Part shown: piece after piece, positions 17,306 through 26,311 of the stretch | How the letters are laid out: each line of letters opens with the position of its first letter | Position numbering within the stretch: position 1 is the stretch's first letter | NCBI GenBank assembly: GCA_016717285.1 | Contig: JADKFU010000001.1 | Location: 496,001 to 560,000 of the forward strand | From: Chitinophagaceae bacterium | Lineage (GTDB): Bacteria > Bacteroidota > Bacteroidia > Chitinophagales > UBA10324 | Reading direction: 5' to 3' | DNA: 64,000 nucleotides | The notes under the pieces: generated by a model | Databases searched by the model: none | What the model was told of the DNA's origin: nothing | What the model saw: the letters and a program-made list of their open reading frames with translations, nothing else | Made by a program: the position numbers and the translations under genes

Positions 17306-18970
17306 ATGAAATCAGATTATGAAATTGCACAGGAAAAACCAATGCGATTTATTTCAGAGATCGCTGCGGAAATGGGCGTGCCTGCCGGAATGGTTATTCC
17401 ATATGGATATTACAAAGCCAAGCTGAATATCAATCAGTTTGATGAAAAAAAAATTGCAACGTCCAAATTGATATTGGTAACTGCCATGACTCCTACCAAG
17501 GCAGGTATCGGTAAAACAACCACATCAGTCGGGTTATCAGACGGATTAAAAAGGCTGAATAAAAAAGTAGTGCTTGCTTTGCGCGAGCCTTCGTTGGGTC
17601 CTTGTTTTGGGATGAAAGGCGGAGCGGCAGGAGGAGGATATTCCCAGGTGGTTCCGATGGAAGAGATCAATCTTCATTTTACCGGCGATTTTCACGCGAT
17701 CACTGCAGCGAATAATACGCTCGCTGCTTTAATGGACAACTTTCGTTTTTTCAACCGTGGTAAGCCGGAAGGCATTAAGACGGTGTTGCTGAATCGCTGT
17801 CTCGATGTAAATGACCGCGTGCTTCGTAAGATTGTGACTGCGTTAGATGTTCCGCATAATGGTATTCCTTCTGAAACAGGATTTGTAATTACTCCGGCAA
17901 GTGAACTGATGGCGGTGCTTTGCTTGTCTGAAGGTCTGGATGAGCTGCGCAAAAGAATAGATGAAATGCTGCTCGGATTTACTTTTGCCAATGAACCTTT
18001 CACGACAGGCGATCTTGGTGTTACCGGAGCAATTACTGCTTTGTTGAAAGATGCCATATTACCCAACCTTGTGCAAACGCTGGAAGGTACTCCGGCAATG
18101 GTGCATGGTGGTCCGTTTGCAAATATTGCTCATGGCTGCAATTCAATAATGGCTACAAAAACAGCCATGCAGTATGGCGACTATGTTGTTACTGAGGCAG
18201 GATTTGGAAGTGATCTCGGTGCGGAAAAGTTTTTTAATATCAAATGCAGGAAAGCAGGAATACAACCTGCCATGAGTGTATTGGTGGTTACTTCGCAAGC
18301 ATTAAAGCTGAGTGGAGGGATTTCAGAAGCAAATATGATGTTGCCCGATCTTGCAGCTCTTACTGAAGGATTGCGTAACCTGGAAAGACACATTGGTATC
18401 CTGAAATCATTTGGCCAGAAAGTGCTGGTAGTTTTAAACCGTTATCATTTTGATACAAAGGAAGAGATCAATTTCATGCGTGAATGGTGCAGCACAAGAT
18501 CGGATGGGTTTGCTGTTAATAATGGTTTTGCTTTGGGCGGAGAAGGTGCCCTTGAAATGGCTCAGGCAGTAGTGGATATCTGCCAAAAACCTTCACAGCA
18601 GTTGCAACATACTTATGAATTGACAGATGACATTGAAACAAAAATGAACAAGATTGTAACTACAATTTATGGCGGTCAGGGCGTGGTTTTGTATAAGAAG
18701 GCACAGGACATGATTAAGAAGATAAAAAAGCTGGGACTCGAAAACCTTCCGGTTTGCATGGCGAAAACGCAATATTCATTCACTGATGATGCAACGCAAA
18801 ATGGATTGGATGGAAATTTCAAAATTGATGTAGAAGATCTGGTGATCAGCAAAGGTGCCGGCTTTATTGTAGCCGTTTGCGGGGAAATGATGCGTATGCC
18901 CGGATTACCCAAAATCCCTCAGGCAAATCACATTGACGTAGTGAATGGTAAAATTATTGGCGTTAGCTAA
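17306..18970 (+). CDS. fhs: Formate-tetrahydrofolate ligase
   Basis: The protein has 554 residues, the family length. The ATP-binding loop TPTKAGIGKT (62-71) and blocks LGPCFGMKGGAAGGG, LHFTGDFHAI and TEAGFGSDLGAEKFFNIKCR are characteristic. It joins formate to tetrahydrofolate with ATP, giving 10-formyl-THF for purine synthesis and one-carbon metabolism. It is cytosolic and normally tetrameric. It stands alone, with tRNA-Gln on the opposite strand downstream. I see no folD or other C1 gene nearby. Confidence 0.97.
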   Translation: MKSDYEIAQEKPMRFISEIAAEMGVPAGMVIPYGYYKAKLNINQFDEKKIATSKLILVTAMTPTKAGIGKTTTSVGLSDGLKRLNKKVVLALREPSLGPCFGMKGGAAGGGYSQVVPMEEINLHFTGDFHAITAANNTLAALMDNFRFFNRGKPEGIKTVLLNRCLDVNDRVLRKIVTALDVPHNGIPSETGFVITPASELMAVLCLSEGLDELRKRIDEMLLGFTFANEPFTTGDLGVTGAITALLKDAILPNLVQTLEGTPAMVHGGPFANIAHGCNSIMATKTAMQYGDYVVTEAGFGSDLGAEKFFNIKCRKAGIQPAMSVLVVTSQALKLSGGISEANMMLPDLAALTEGLRNLERHIGILKSFGQKVLVVLNRYHFDTKEEINFMREWCSTRSDGFAVNNGFALGGEGALEMAQAVVDICQKPSQQLQHTYELTDDIETKMNKIVTTIYGGQGVVLYKKAQDMIKKIKKLGLENLPVCMAKTQYSFTDDATQNGLDGNFKIDVEDLVISKGAGFIVAVCGEMMRMPGLPKIPQANHIDVVNGKIIGVS

Positions 18971-19174
18971 TGTTTGCTTGGATTGAATGTGCTTGAATAG
19001 ATAATATTTTTGACGCCTCGATCTCCCTTCTTTTTCGGCTGTAAGTAGAACTTCCATTTCGCGAAGTGCGGGTTTTATCAGTACGTCAGTTGAACTAAAT
19101 AGCTGTCAAATTATTAGGCGGCAAATCACACGAACGAATGAAAAAAGACAGCAGGTACATACTGTGAATTGCAA

Positions 19175-19209
19175 TAAAAAAAGCCGCTTCAATCCTTTGA
19201 AGCGGCTTA
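19175..19209 (-). terminator. Rho-independent terminator of tRNA-Gln
   Basis: AAGCCGCTTCA (19181-19191) and TGAAGCGGCTT (19199-19209) form an 11-bp stem. On the - strand the stem is followed by seven T residues, directly downstream of the tRNA. Confidence 0.9.
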
Positions 19210-19214
19210 ACCTG

Positions 19215-19287
19215 TTGACCGACTAGGGCTCGAACCTAGACTCTTCTGAACCAAAATCAGACGTGTTGCCAGTTACACCATCGGTCA
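19215..19287 (-). tRNA. tRNA-Gln (UUG)
   Basis: Read on the - strand, acceptor TGACCGA pairs perfectly with TCGGTCA. The D arm holds GGTGTAACTGGCAACAC, the anticodon loop is ATTTTGG with anticodon TTG, and the T arm is CTAGG-TTCGAGC-CCTAG. The discriminator base is A and CCA is not encoded. A strong terminator follows at once. Confidence 0.95.
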
Positions 19288-19332
19288 GTAGAAGGACGGC
19301 AAAGGTAAGGGATGGGTTGGAATTTGCAAATA

Positions 19333-19490
19333 GATGATGTGCCAATTGTTTGATGTGCTGATGTTCCGATGTGCCAATGTGCTGATGATTCGATGTGCCG
19401 ATTCATTAATGTATAGACGTACATTAACAATTTAGCAATTAAACCAATTAACCATTCTGCCATTCAACTATCCAACCAACCAACGATCCA
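19333..19490. repeat. Interspersed repeat families E and F
   Basis: Units of GATGTGCC/GATGTGCTG type (19333-19405) are followed by AATTTAGCAATTAAACCAATTAACCATT units (19422-19490). They occupy most of the 329 bp between tRNA-Gln and the promoter of the DUF2723 gene. Similar strings occur near 10940, 12495, 12950 and 44290. Confidence 0.7.
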
Positions 19491-19564
19491 AAATGTAACC
19501 TTTCCCTCCACCGCGTTACTTCAATACATGTTTTCAGACAGTGCACAACACTAAATGAAAACCC

Positions 19565-19594
19565 TTGCGCCTATTAACAAATAAACTATTTTTG
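19565..19594 (+). promoter_or_regulatory. Promoter of the DUF2723 gene
   Basis: TTG (19565-19567), 19 nt, then TATTTTTG (19587-19594) is an exact match to the Bacteroidota consensus. The -7 box ends 22 bp before the ATG at 19617, the same geometry as the E1 gene promoter. Confidence 0.8.
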
Positions 19595-19616
19595 CCCATC
19601 TTAAAAAAACCATTTC

Positions 19617-22600
19617 ATGACGTTGTATAATAAAGTGAATAACATTGCCGGTTGGATCATATTTATTATTGCCACAGGAGTGTATTGGATGACAGCAGAA
19701 CCTTCCGGCAGTTTTTGGGATTGCGGTGAGTTTATAGGTTGTGCTTACAAATTGCAGGTGGCGCATTCTCCGGGTGCGCCATTGTTTATTATGGTGGCTC
19801 ACATGTTTACCTTGCTGGCAAGTGATCAGGCGCATGTTGCGCTCATGGTAAATTATATGTCCGGCATCTTCAGTGGATTAACCATCCTGTTTTTATTTTG
19901 GACAGTTACCGCTTTCGCTAAAAAGATTATTAACAAAAAGGAAAATGAAATTTTTGGAGCTGACTTAATTGCGATTATAGGTGCCGGTGTAGTAGGAGCG
20001 CTCTCCTATACATTTGCTGATTCATTCTGGTTTTCTGCTGTAGAAGGCGAAGTATACGCCATGTCTTCCTTTTTTACCGCCATCGTATTCTGGTCAATCA
20101 TGAAATGGGAAAATGTTGCTGATGAACCGAATGCTGATAGGTGGATCATTTTCGGCGGATACCTGATCGGACTGTCTATTGGTGTTCACTTGCTTGGATT
20201 GCTGGCTGTTCCCGCAATGGTATTTGTGTATGCTTTCAAAAAATTCAAGCCCAACAGGTGGAACATGCTCAAAACAGGTGGTATTGCTGTTGCCATTCTT
20301 GGATTTATTCAGTATGGAATTATTCCCGGTATTCCAACGCTTGCTGCAAAATTTGACATCCTCTTTGTAAATGATTTTGGTTTGCCTTTTAACAGTGGTG
20401 TGTTGTTTCTATTTGTTTTATTGGTAGCGCTTATTGTATTCGGCCTGTGGTATGCGGTGAAGAAAAATAACCACATTCTTCATACTGCCGTCCTTACAGC
20501 ACTGTATATGATAATTGGTTATTCATCTTACCTCATGGTAGTTATCCGCGCCAATGCGAATCCTTCCATTAATATGAGTGCACCAAATGATCCGATTGCA
20601 TTGCTGAGTTATCTCAATCGTGAGCAGTATGGTGAAAGACCCCTTGGATATGGTCATACTTTTACTGCGGAACCTATTGCAATTGATCGTGAAAGTGGTG
20701 AAAAAAGATACTATCGTGGAAAGGACAAGTATGAATTTCTCGATAGAAAGCCTATTCTCAAATATTCACCTTCCGATGAAATTCCTTTTCCGCGTGTATG
20801 GGACAATGATGATCCGTCGCACGTAAAATTTTATAAGAACTGGCTCAACCTGCGTGATGGTCAAAAACTAACGATGGGTGATAACCTGAATTTCTTTTTT
20901 ACCTATCAGGTTGGATTTATGTACATGCGATACTTTCTCTGGAATTTTTCAGGAAGACAAGATGATGTGCAGGGTGATGGTGATATTCAGCATGGAAACT
21001 GGATTACCGGATTTCCATTCATAGATAATGCGATGCTGGGTGATCAGACAACACTACCTGCTCCCATGAATGAAAATAAAGGGAAAAATAAATTTTATCT
21101 GTTGCCATTTATATTGGGATTGGCAGGTGCTGTATATCATTTCAGAAAGAGTAAATCTGATGCGTGGGTAGTGATGTTGTTATTCTTTTTCACCGGACTT
21201 GCGATTGTAATCTACCTTAACCAAACGCCGTTGCAGCCACGTGAACGGGATTATGCATACGCCGGATCATTTTATGCATTTACCATTTGGATGGGTATCG
21301 GAGTAATGGCATTGTTTGAATACATCAGAACACGCATGAATCCGCGCAATGCAGCCATCATTGCAGGCGCTACTTGTGTGCTGGTGCCTGTGCTGATGGG
21401 CGCAAAAGGGTGGGATGATCATGATCGTTCGCACCGCACTACGGCCCGTGATTTCGGAAGAGATTATCTGGAATCCTGCGCACCCAATGCCATCCTGTTT
21501 ACTCAGGGTGACAATGACACGTATCCGCTCTGGTATGCTCAGGAAGTGGAAGGTATTCGTGAAGATGTAAGGATTGTAAATCTGAGTTTGCTGGGGGTGG
21601 ATTGGTATATCGATAACCTCCGGAGAAAAGTGAATAAATCAGAGGCGGTGATCATCGGGGTTGACAGTCTGAAATACCGTGGTTCTAACCGTGATTACGT
21701 ACGCTATTATGAAAATAAATCTATTGCACAGGGACAGGCCTATTCACTCGGTTCAGTGCTTGATTTTATGTACAGTGATGATCCAAAAAATAAACTGGAC
21801 TATGGAGCAGGTGCTCCAATGAATTACCTTCCTGCGAAAAATATTTTTATTCCTGTGGATAAAAATCAGATTATCGCTGATAAAGTGGTACAGCTTTCTG
21901 ACACTTCCAAAATTCTTCCGAGGCTGGAATGGAAGCTTAATAAAAGCACATTGTTGAAGAATGATATTCTTACCATGGATATTCTTAGGAATAATTTGTG
22001 GAAGCGTCCCATCTATTTTGCTATTTCCGTTTCACCTGAATCTTATCTTGGATTGAATAATTATCTGCAGCAGGAAGGTCTGACTTATCGGGTGGTGCCA
22101 TATAATGTCAAAAGCAATGACGGATTGCCCGGTGGCGTTCAAGCCGACCTAATGTACGATAACATGATGAATAAATTTGCCTGGGGCGGTGTAGATAAAT
22201 ATCCTGTTTATCTGGATGAAAACATTCTCCGCATGGTAACTAACCTGCGCAGTAATTTCGCACGACTTGCAAGTGGCCTGATTGCAGAAGGCAAAAGGGA
22301 TTCTGCTCTTAAGGTGCTTGACAAATGTGCTGAAGTTTTGCCTGAAAGCAATGTTCCGATTTCTTTTCTCAATCTTGCTTTGTCAAAAGCTTATTTTGAA
22401 GCCGGCGCACCTGACAAAGGAACTGCTATGCTTGACCGTTTGCTAACTATGTATTCTGACAAGCTAAAGTACTTTGCATCATTACCTGTTGAGAAGCGCA
22501 GGTACTTTTCTTCTGACATCAATGAAGGTGTCTATGTGCTCAATGAAATCAACGACCTTTCAGAAAAGAATAATCAAACAGAGCTCAACAAAAAAGCTAC

Positions 22601-22649
22601 GGAATCTTTTCAACGCTACATGAATCTTTACACGCCGCCTAATAAGTAG
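19617..22649 (+). CDS. DUF2723 integral membrane protein (GT117-type)
   Basis: The protein has 1010 residues. The first 600 or so hold about a dozen hydrophobic helices, starting with a helix followed by TAEPSGSFWDCGEFIG and LQVAHSPGAPLF, the DUF2723 signature; the acidic residues there recall the luminal loop of protein O-mannosyltransferases. A soluble C-terminal part (about 650-1010) contains QGDNDTYPLWYAQEVEG and a TPR-like end. DUF2723 proteins form a family of C-type glycosyltransferases proposed to O-glycosylate exported proteins in Bacteroidota. Substrate here is inferred. The stop TAG merges with the heptamer repeat that follows. Confidence 0.88.
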   Translation: MTLYNKVNNIAGWIIFIIATGVYWMTAEPSGSFWDCGEFIGCAYKLQVAHSPGAPLFIMVAHMFTLLASDQAHVALMVNYMSGIFSGLTILFLFWTVTAFAKKIINKKENEIFGADLIAIIGAGVVGALSYTFADSFWFSAVEGEVYAMSSFFTAIVFWSIMKWENVADEPNADRWIIFGGYLIGLSIGVHLLGLLAVPAMVFVYAFKKFKPNRWNMLKTGGIAVAILGFIQYGIIPGIPTLAAKFDILFVNDFGLPFNSGVLFLFVLLVALIVFGLWYAVKKNNHILHTAVLTALYMIIGYSSYLMVVIRANANPSINMSAPNDPIALLSYLNREQYGERPLGYGHTFTAEPIAIDRESGEKRYYRGKDKYEFLDRKPILKYSPSDEIPFPRVWDNDDPSHVKFYKNWLNLRDGQKLTMGDNLNFFFTYQVGFMYMRYFLWNFSGRQDDVQGDGDIQHGNWITGFPFIDNAMLGDQTTLPAPMNENKGKNKFYLLPFILGLAGAVYHFRKSKSDAWVVMLLFFFTGLAIVIYLNQTPLQPRERDYAYAGSFYAFTIWMGIGVMALFEYIRTRMNPRNAAIIAGATCVLVPVLMGAKGWDDHDRSHRTTARDFGRDYLESCAPNAILFTQGDNDTYPLWYAQEVEGIREDVRIVNLSLLGVDWYIDNLRRKVNKSEAVIIGVDSLKYRGSNRDYVRYYENKSIAQGQAYSLGSVLDFMYSDDPKNKLDYGAGAPMNYLPAKNIFIPVDKNQIIADKVVQLSDTSKILPRLEWKLNKSTLLKNDILTMDILRNNLWKRPIYFAISVSPESYLGLNNYLQQEGLTYRVVPYNVKSNDGLPGGVQADLMYDNMMNKFAWGGVDKYPVYLDENILRMVTNLRSNFARLASGLIAEGKRDSALKVLDKCAEVLPESNVPISFLNLALSKAYFEAGAPDKGTAMLDRLLTMYSDKLKYFASLPVEKRRYFSSDINEGVYVLNEINDLSEKNNQTELNKKATESFQRYMNLYTPPNK

Positions 22650-22772
22650 CGAGTAGTGAGTAATGAGTAGTTAGAAAAAGTCTTTAGTCGTGAGTCTTTA
22701 GTCGTTAGTAGTGTTGTCTGTTAGTATTCGGCATTCCTAATTCCTAATTCCTAATTCTCAATTCTCAATTCC
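22645..22772. repeat. Heptamer repeats between the DUF2723 gene and rlmB
   Basis: The gap consists almost entirely of repeat families: AGTAGCGAGTAGTGAG (22645-22672), TTAGTCGTGAGTC units (22681-22710) and ATTCCTA/AATTCTC heptamers (22732-22772). The first unit supplies the TAG stop of the upstream gene, and the last ends 3 bp before the rlmB ATG. Confidence 0.8.
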
Positions 22773-22775
22773 TCC

Positions 22776-23546
22776 ATGAATAAACCTTCCGGGAACCAGG
22801 GTCCGCGCAGCCAATTTATCTACGGACTTCACCCGGTGGAAGAAGCATTATTAGCCGGTACTACAATTGAGAGAATTTTTATTCAAAAGGGAATAAGCAA
22901 AGAAGGAGTTACACAGATCCTCCGCACCGCGCAGCAGCAGGAAGTTCCTGTTCTATTTGTTCCGATAGAAAAGTTGAACAGAATGCACCGCAATCACCAG
23001 GGTGTGGCTGCAGTAGTTTCGCCGGTTCAGTTTTTCAAAATTGATGATATACTTGCGCAGGCCTACAGTAAAGGTGAATTGCCTTTGCTGATTATTGCAG
23101 ACAGAATTACGGATGTGCGCAACTTCGGCGCCATTGCCCGCACAGCATTGTGCAGCGGAGTACACGCATTGATTATTCCGCAAACAGAAACTGCGGCGCT
23201 CAATTCAGATGCAGTAAAAGCGTCTGCCGGCGCACTTAATAAAATTCCTGTTTGTCGTGAGAAAAATTTATTGCAATTGCTGAAGCAATTAAAATTGAAT
23301 GGCATCCAGATAGTCGCTTCGGAAATGAGTGGAGCGAAATTTATTTTTGAAGCTGACCTGAAAGTTCCTACAGCTATTATTATGGGTTCTGAAGGAGAAG
23401 GCATTGCACCTGAATTGTTGCGTATTGCAGATGAAATAGTAAAAATTCCAATGACGGGAAAATTTGAGTCACTGAATGTATCGGTTGCCGCGGGAATGAT
23501 TTTGTATGAAGTGATGAAGCAGCGTATGGTTGAGAGTAGCGAGTAG
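22776..23546 (+). CDS. rlmB: 23S rRNA (guanosine-2'-O-)-methyltransferase, RlmB family
   Basis: The protein has 256 residues. The N-terminal substrate-binding domain (FIYGLHPVEEALLAG) is followed by a SpoU/TrmH knotted domain with motif 1 NFGAIARTA (from residue 116), motif 2 IMGSEGEGI and motif 3 PMTGKFESLNVSVAAG. It uses S-adenosylmethionine to methylate a ribose in rRNA; G2251 of 23S rRNA is the classical target and is assumed here. The last four codons and the stop (GAG AGT AGC GAG TAG) are part of a GAGTAGC heptamer array, so the C-terminus ESSE is repeat-derived. Confidence 0.9.
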   Translation: MNKPSGNQGPRSQFIYGLHPVEEALLAGTTIERIFIQKGISKEGVTQILRTAQQQEVPVLFVPIEKLNRMHRNHQGVAAVVSPVQFFKIDDILAQAYSKGELPLLIIADRITDVRNFGAIARTALCSGVHALIIPQTETAALNSDAVKASAGALNKIPVCREKNLLQLLKQLKLNGIQIVASEMSGAKFIFEADLKVPTAIIMGSEGEGIAPELLRIADEIVKIPMTGKFESLNVSVAAGMILYEVMKQRMVESSE

Positions 23547-23560
23547 CGAGTAGCGAGTAG
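23532..23560. repeat. GAGTAGC heptamer array overlapping the rlmB 3' end
   Basis: Four heptamers of GAGTAGC/G type follow a GAGAGTAGC start. The array begins inside the coding sequence and provides the stop codon. Confidence 0.85.
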
Positions 23561-23663
23561 GAAGTATTCGACATTAACAGTAATATACATAGTGTAAAGG
23601 GTATACTTACACTTACAGCTAATTTATCGTTGAAATAGTATCTTGCTTGTTTCAATCCACACA

Positions 23664-25058
23664 ATGAGTACCGCGCATCACAAACGACTGTTAATTTTCG
23701 GAGCAGTTTATTTTTTGATCTATCTGGCAGGAGCAGTTATTTTTTACAAGGATCGTATTTTTCTCGATGGAGCTTATTATTTCTTTCATGTAGTGCAATC
23801 AGAAAATTTTTGGGTCGAGCATCAGCGGTTTATACTCATAGCTTCACAATTGCTTTTATTAACAGGAGTAAAGCTGCATCTCACGCTGCAAACCCTACTG
23901 TTGCTGAATTCGGTTAATCCGGTCTTGTACCTCTTCTTCTTTTTTTTTATTTGTGTTATAATTCTGAAAGATGAAGCGGCAGGCTGGACGTTGCTTTTTT
24001 TAGGTGCTTGCGGAGTTTACTTTCTGTACTTCGTTCCGATGTATGAAGTTTGGTATGGTGCAGTGCTGCTGGTATTTTTTTCTTCCCTCCTGCAACGACA
24101 ATTTTACCGGACGCCACTTCAGATTGCAATTCTCTGCGTGGTCGTGCTTTCATTGTTATTTTCCTATCCGCTTATGATTATAGGATTTGTATTTTTTACA
24201 TGCTATCATTTTTTAGCGCAAAGGAGATTGCCATGGAAGGTAGCTGTCTTGTTTATACTGATGGTGATATGTTGGCTCACCTGGAAAAGCCTTTTTATTT
24301 CGGATTATGAAAATGGAAAGGTTAGTTATCCGTTTTCAAGAATCGGAACTACCCTGCGTGAAAACTTTACTCCACTAAGCAACATTAAGTCGCTCATTTT
24401 ATTTTTGTTTACTGTTTATGGTGAAGCGATGATCATGCTCCTCTTAACTGTATCGTTGCTTTTGTACAGAAGGAATTATCTAAAGACAGCGCTTATATTG
24501 GGTTTTACTATTGGATTTATTTTGATGATTAATATTACGCATAGCTTCCCTTGGAATCACTCCAATTATTTTGAAAGAATGTACCTGTTGCTGATTCCAT
24601 TGTGCATGCTGCCATTTCTTCGCGAAGTCTATAATACTTCTAAACAAAAGCTGGGGCTGGAAATGGCTTTTTTATTAATCATCATTTATCGAGGCGTACA
24701 AATCGTGCAGCATTCAGCATCGTATAGTGATCGGATTGTAAGGGTGGAACAGTTTGTTGAATCTGCACAGCGGCAAGACGGGTCAAAGTTTTTTGTAAAA
24801 GGTGAGGACTATCCGGATGACCCTGCTTTGGATGAATGGAGTTTCCCGATGGAAGCATTGATTTTTTCTTCCCTTCCATCGAATCATCACACTGTTACCA
24901 TATCATTGAAAAGTGACCTTGATGCGACCGGAATAAATTCTTTGCTGAACGAAAAATCATTTCATCTCAGGTTAAATGAAGTTTTTGCCGATGACTGGCT
25001 CAATCAGCATTATTTTCGGTTAAAACATGTCAGCTATACGGAGTTGAAAAGAAAGTAA
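23664..25058 (+). CDS. Polytopic membrane protein of unknown function
   Basis: With the ATG at 23664 the product has 464 residues (an in-frame TTG lies 21 bp upstream). About ten hydrophobic helices are visible, starting with LIFGAVYFLIYLAGAVIFY. A conserved-looking DGAYYFFH element after the first helix and a large soluble C-terminus resemble the overall plan of membrane glycosyltransferases of the GT-C type, but I see no decisive motif. It follows rlmB by 117 bp and converges with the small envelope operon at 25087-26082. Function is not assigned. Confidence 0.65.
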   Translation: MSTAHHKRLLIFGAVYFLIYLAGAVIFYKDRIFLDGAYYFFHVVQSENFWVEHQRFILIASQLLLLTGVKLHLTLQTLLLLNSVNPVLYLFFFFFICVIILKDEAAGWTLLFLGACGVYFLYFVPMYEVWYGAVLLVFFSSLLQRQFYRTPLQIAILCVVVLSLLFSYPLMIIGFVFFTCYHFLAQRRLPWKVAVLFILMVICWLTWKSLFISDYENGKVSYPFSRIGTTLRENFTPLSNIKSLILFLFTVYGEAMIMLLLTVSLLLYRRNYLKTALILGFTIGFILMINITHSFPWNHSNYFERMYLLLIPLCMLPFLREVYNTSKQKLGLEMAFLLIIIYRGVQIVQHSASYSDRIVRVEQFVESAQRQDGSKFFVKGEDYPDDPALDEWSFPMEALIFSSLPSNHHTVTISLKSDLDATGINSLLNEKSFHLRLNEVFADDWLNQHYFRLKHVSYTELKRK

Positions 25059-25086
25059 CGCATCGTACTTTGCAATGTGCTTCAGC

Positions 25087-25440
25087 TTATTTTTTCTTCT
25101 TTAGAATATTGCGGCCAATCCTGATAAACGTATACAATAAAGCAGCCTGCAGCATATTGCCACCTTTTCCACCAAGAAAATTTCCGAATTTTGAATTGCT
25201 GTCACCGACCAAATCAGTTACAGATGCATTTATCCATTTGGCACTTTTAAATAGCAGGTCGTTGGTGTTGTCATTAAAGGGCAGCAAAGTTTTCATCGCT
25301 ACCTCAGGATAGTTTTCTTTGAGATATAATAATTCCTTTTCGAGCTTTACTTGTTTTATTTCGCATATGGCTTTCAGCCTTTGCTTTTCAAGTTCAAGCG
25401 TAACAAGATCGACTACTTTTATCTTTTTATGCAGACTCAT
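25087..25440 (-). CDS. Hypothetical protein with coiled coil
   Basis: The protein has 117 residues. Residues 10-45 are charged and heptad-like (LEKQRLKAICEIKQVKLEKELLY), then LLPFNDNTNDLLFKSAKW, a Gly-rich turn and a basic C-terminus (RIGRNILKKKK) that could touch the membrane. It is the last of three genes; its ATG overlaps the end of the holin-X-like gene by 14 nt. The product at 63340-63579 has the same plan (coiled coil, LKPVN, basic end). No family is recognised. Confidence 0.6.
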   Translation of the reverse strand: MSLHKKIKVVDLVTLELEKQRLKAICEIKQVKLEKELLYLKENYPEVAMKTLLPFNDNTNDLLFKSAKWINASVTDLVGDSNSKFGNFLGGKGGNMLQAALLYTFIRIGRNILKKKK

Positions 25441-25858
25441 TACCAGGCTCGTCGTTTTTGTATTGAACTTTAAACTTTTCGATTTCTGTTTCCGTCATGC
25501 TGTCGTTATCATCATCTTCAAATAATTCTTTGATGATTCTTATATTCAGAGGTTTCTCCAGCATGCTTTCGCGTTTCACTACCATTAAAATAAGCATGGC
25601 AATAAACAACACGCCGATTATTGAAAATCCAATGGCATTGGAACCCACGAAATCAGAGATGAGGAAACCTAGCATCAAGCCAACAAACAAAATAGTGAAA
25701 CACGCCAACAGTGCAATAATCAAAAAGGACATTATGATGGCCGTTACTTTGGATATTTTTCCAAATGCCTGTGCACGTGTCAACTGGAGCTTTGCCTGAA
25801 GATACTCGGCGCCTGCATCTTTAAGTTGCCAGATGAATGATTTTTCTTCCTCCTCCAT
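25427..25858 (-). CDS. Holin-X-like (phage holin superfamily III) membrane protein
   Basis: The protein has 143 residues. An amphipathic N-terminal helix (FIWQLKDAGAEYLQAKLQLTRAQAFGKISK) precedes two transmembrane helices, then a basic-acidic tail with a DDDND run. This is the plan of PF07332-type proteins, which are chromosomal envelope proteins in many Bacteroidota and are not evidence of a prophage. It sits 2 bp after the YtxH-like gene and overlaps the following gene. A homologue lies at 63626. Role in stress or envelope shape is conjecture. Confidence 0.75.
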   Translation of the reverse strand: MEEEEKSFIWQLKDAGAEYLQAKLQLTRAQAFGKISKVTAIIMSFLIIALLACFTILFVGLMLGFLISDFVGSNAIGFSIIGVLFIAMLILMVVKRESMLEKPLNIRIIKELFEDDDNDSMTETEIEKFKVQYKNDEPGNESA

Positions 25859-25860
25859 AA

Positions 25861-26082
25861 TTAAGCCTTGTTCAGCAGCTCGTTTAATTTAAGCTTTAGA
25901 TCTTCTACAATCTGTTTTCCTTTTTCAAGTTCATTTTCTAATTCATCTTTCACTTTTCCGGCAGCGTTTTTCAAATCTTCCACTATTTCTTCCTTATTGT
26001 CAGAAGCAAGATAGAAACCTGCTGCGGCACCTGCTGCTGCTCCTATGAGCAGTGCAAGTAAAAATTTTGAATGGTGGTTCAT
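25861..26082 (-). CDS. YtxH-like small membrane protein
   Basis: The protein has 73 residues. One hydrophobic helix with small residues (LIGAAAGAAAGFYLAS) is followed by DNKEEIVEDLKNAAGKVKDELENE, a charged amphipathic helix, the plan of YtxH-domain general stress proteins. It is the first gene of a three-gene operon with the holin-X-like and coiled-coil genes. The helix likely anchors it in the inner membrane. Confidence 0.75.
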   Translation of the reverse strand: MNHHSKFLLALLIGAAAGAAAGFYLASDNKEEIVEDLKNAAGKVKDELENELEKGKQIVEDLKLKLNELLNKA

Positions 26083-26311
26083 GGTCTTATTTTTCGGATG
26101 CTGTAAAGTTAATCTAACTCAGTTTAATTCAATCTGATAAAAATCAGGAAAGCAAACTTAGAATTTCGTTGGGTTTAATTTGCCATTGGATTACATTGTA
26201 TGAAAGAAAGAACCAACAGGTGGTTAATGTAAATATAACCCGTCAAAATTTATTTGATAGATAGGCAGCATGCAATTTATGTTGAAATTATTGGAAGCGA
26301 AAAATAGCATG

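Noticed and set aside
25427..25858. Holin-like gene as a sign of a prophage
   Set aside because: No capsid, tail, lysin or integrase gene is near; this family is common in bacterial chromosomes.
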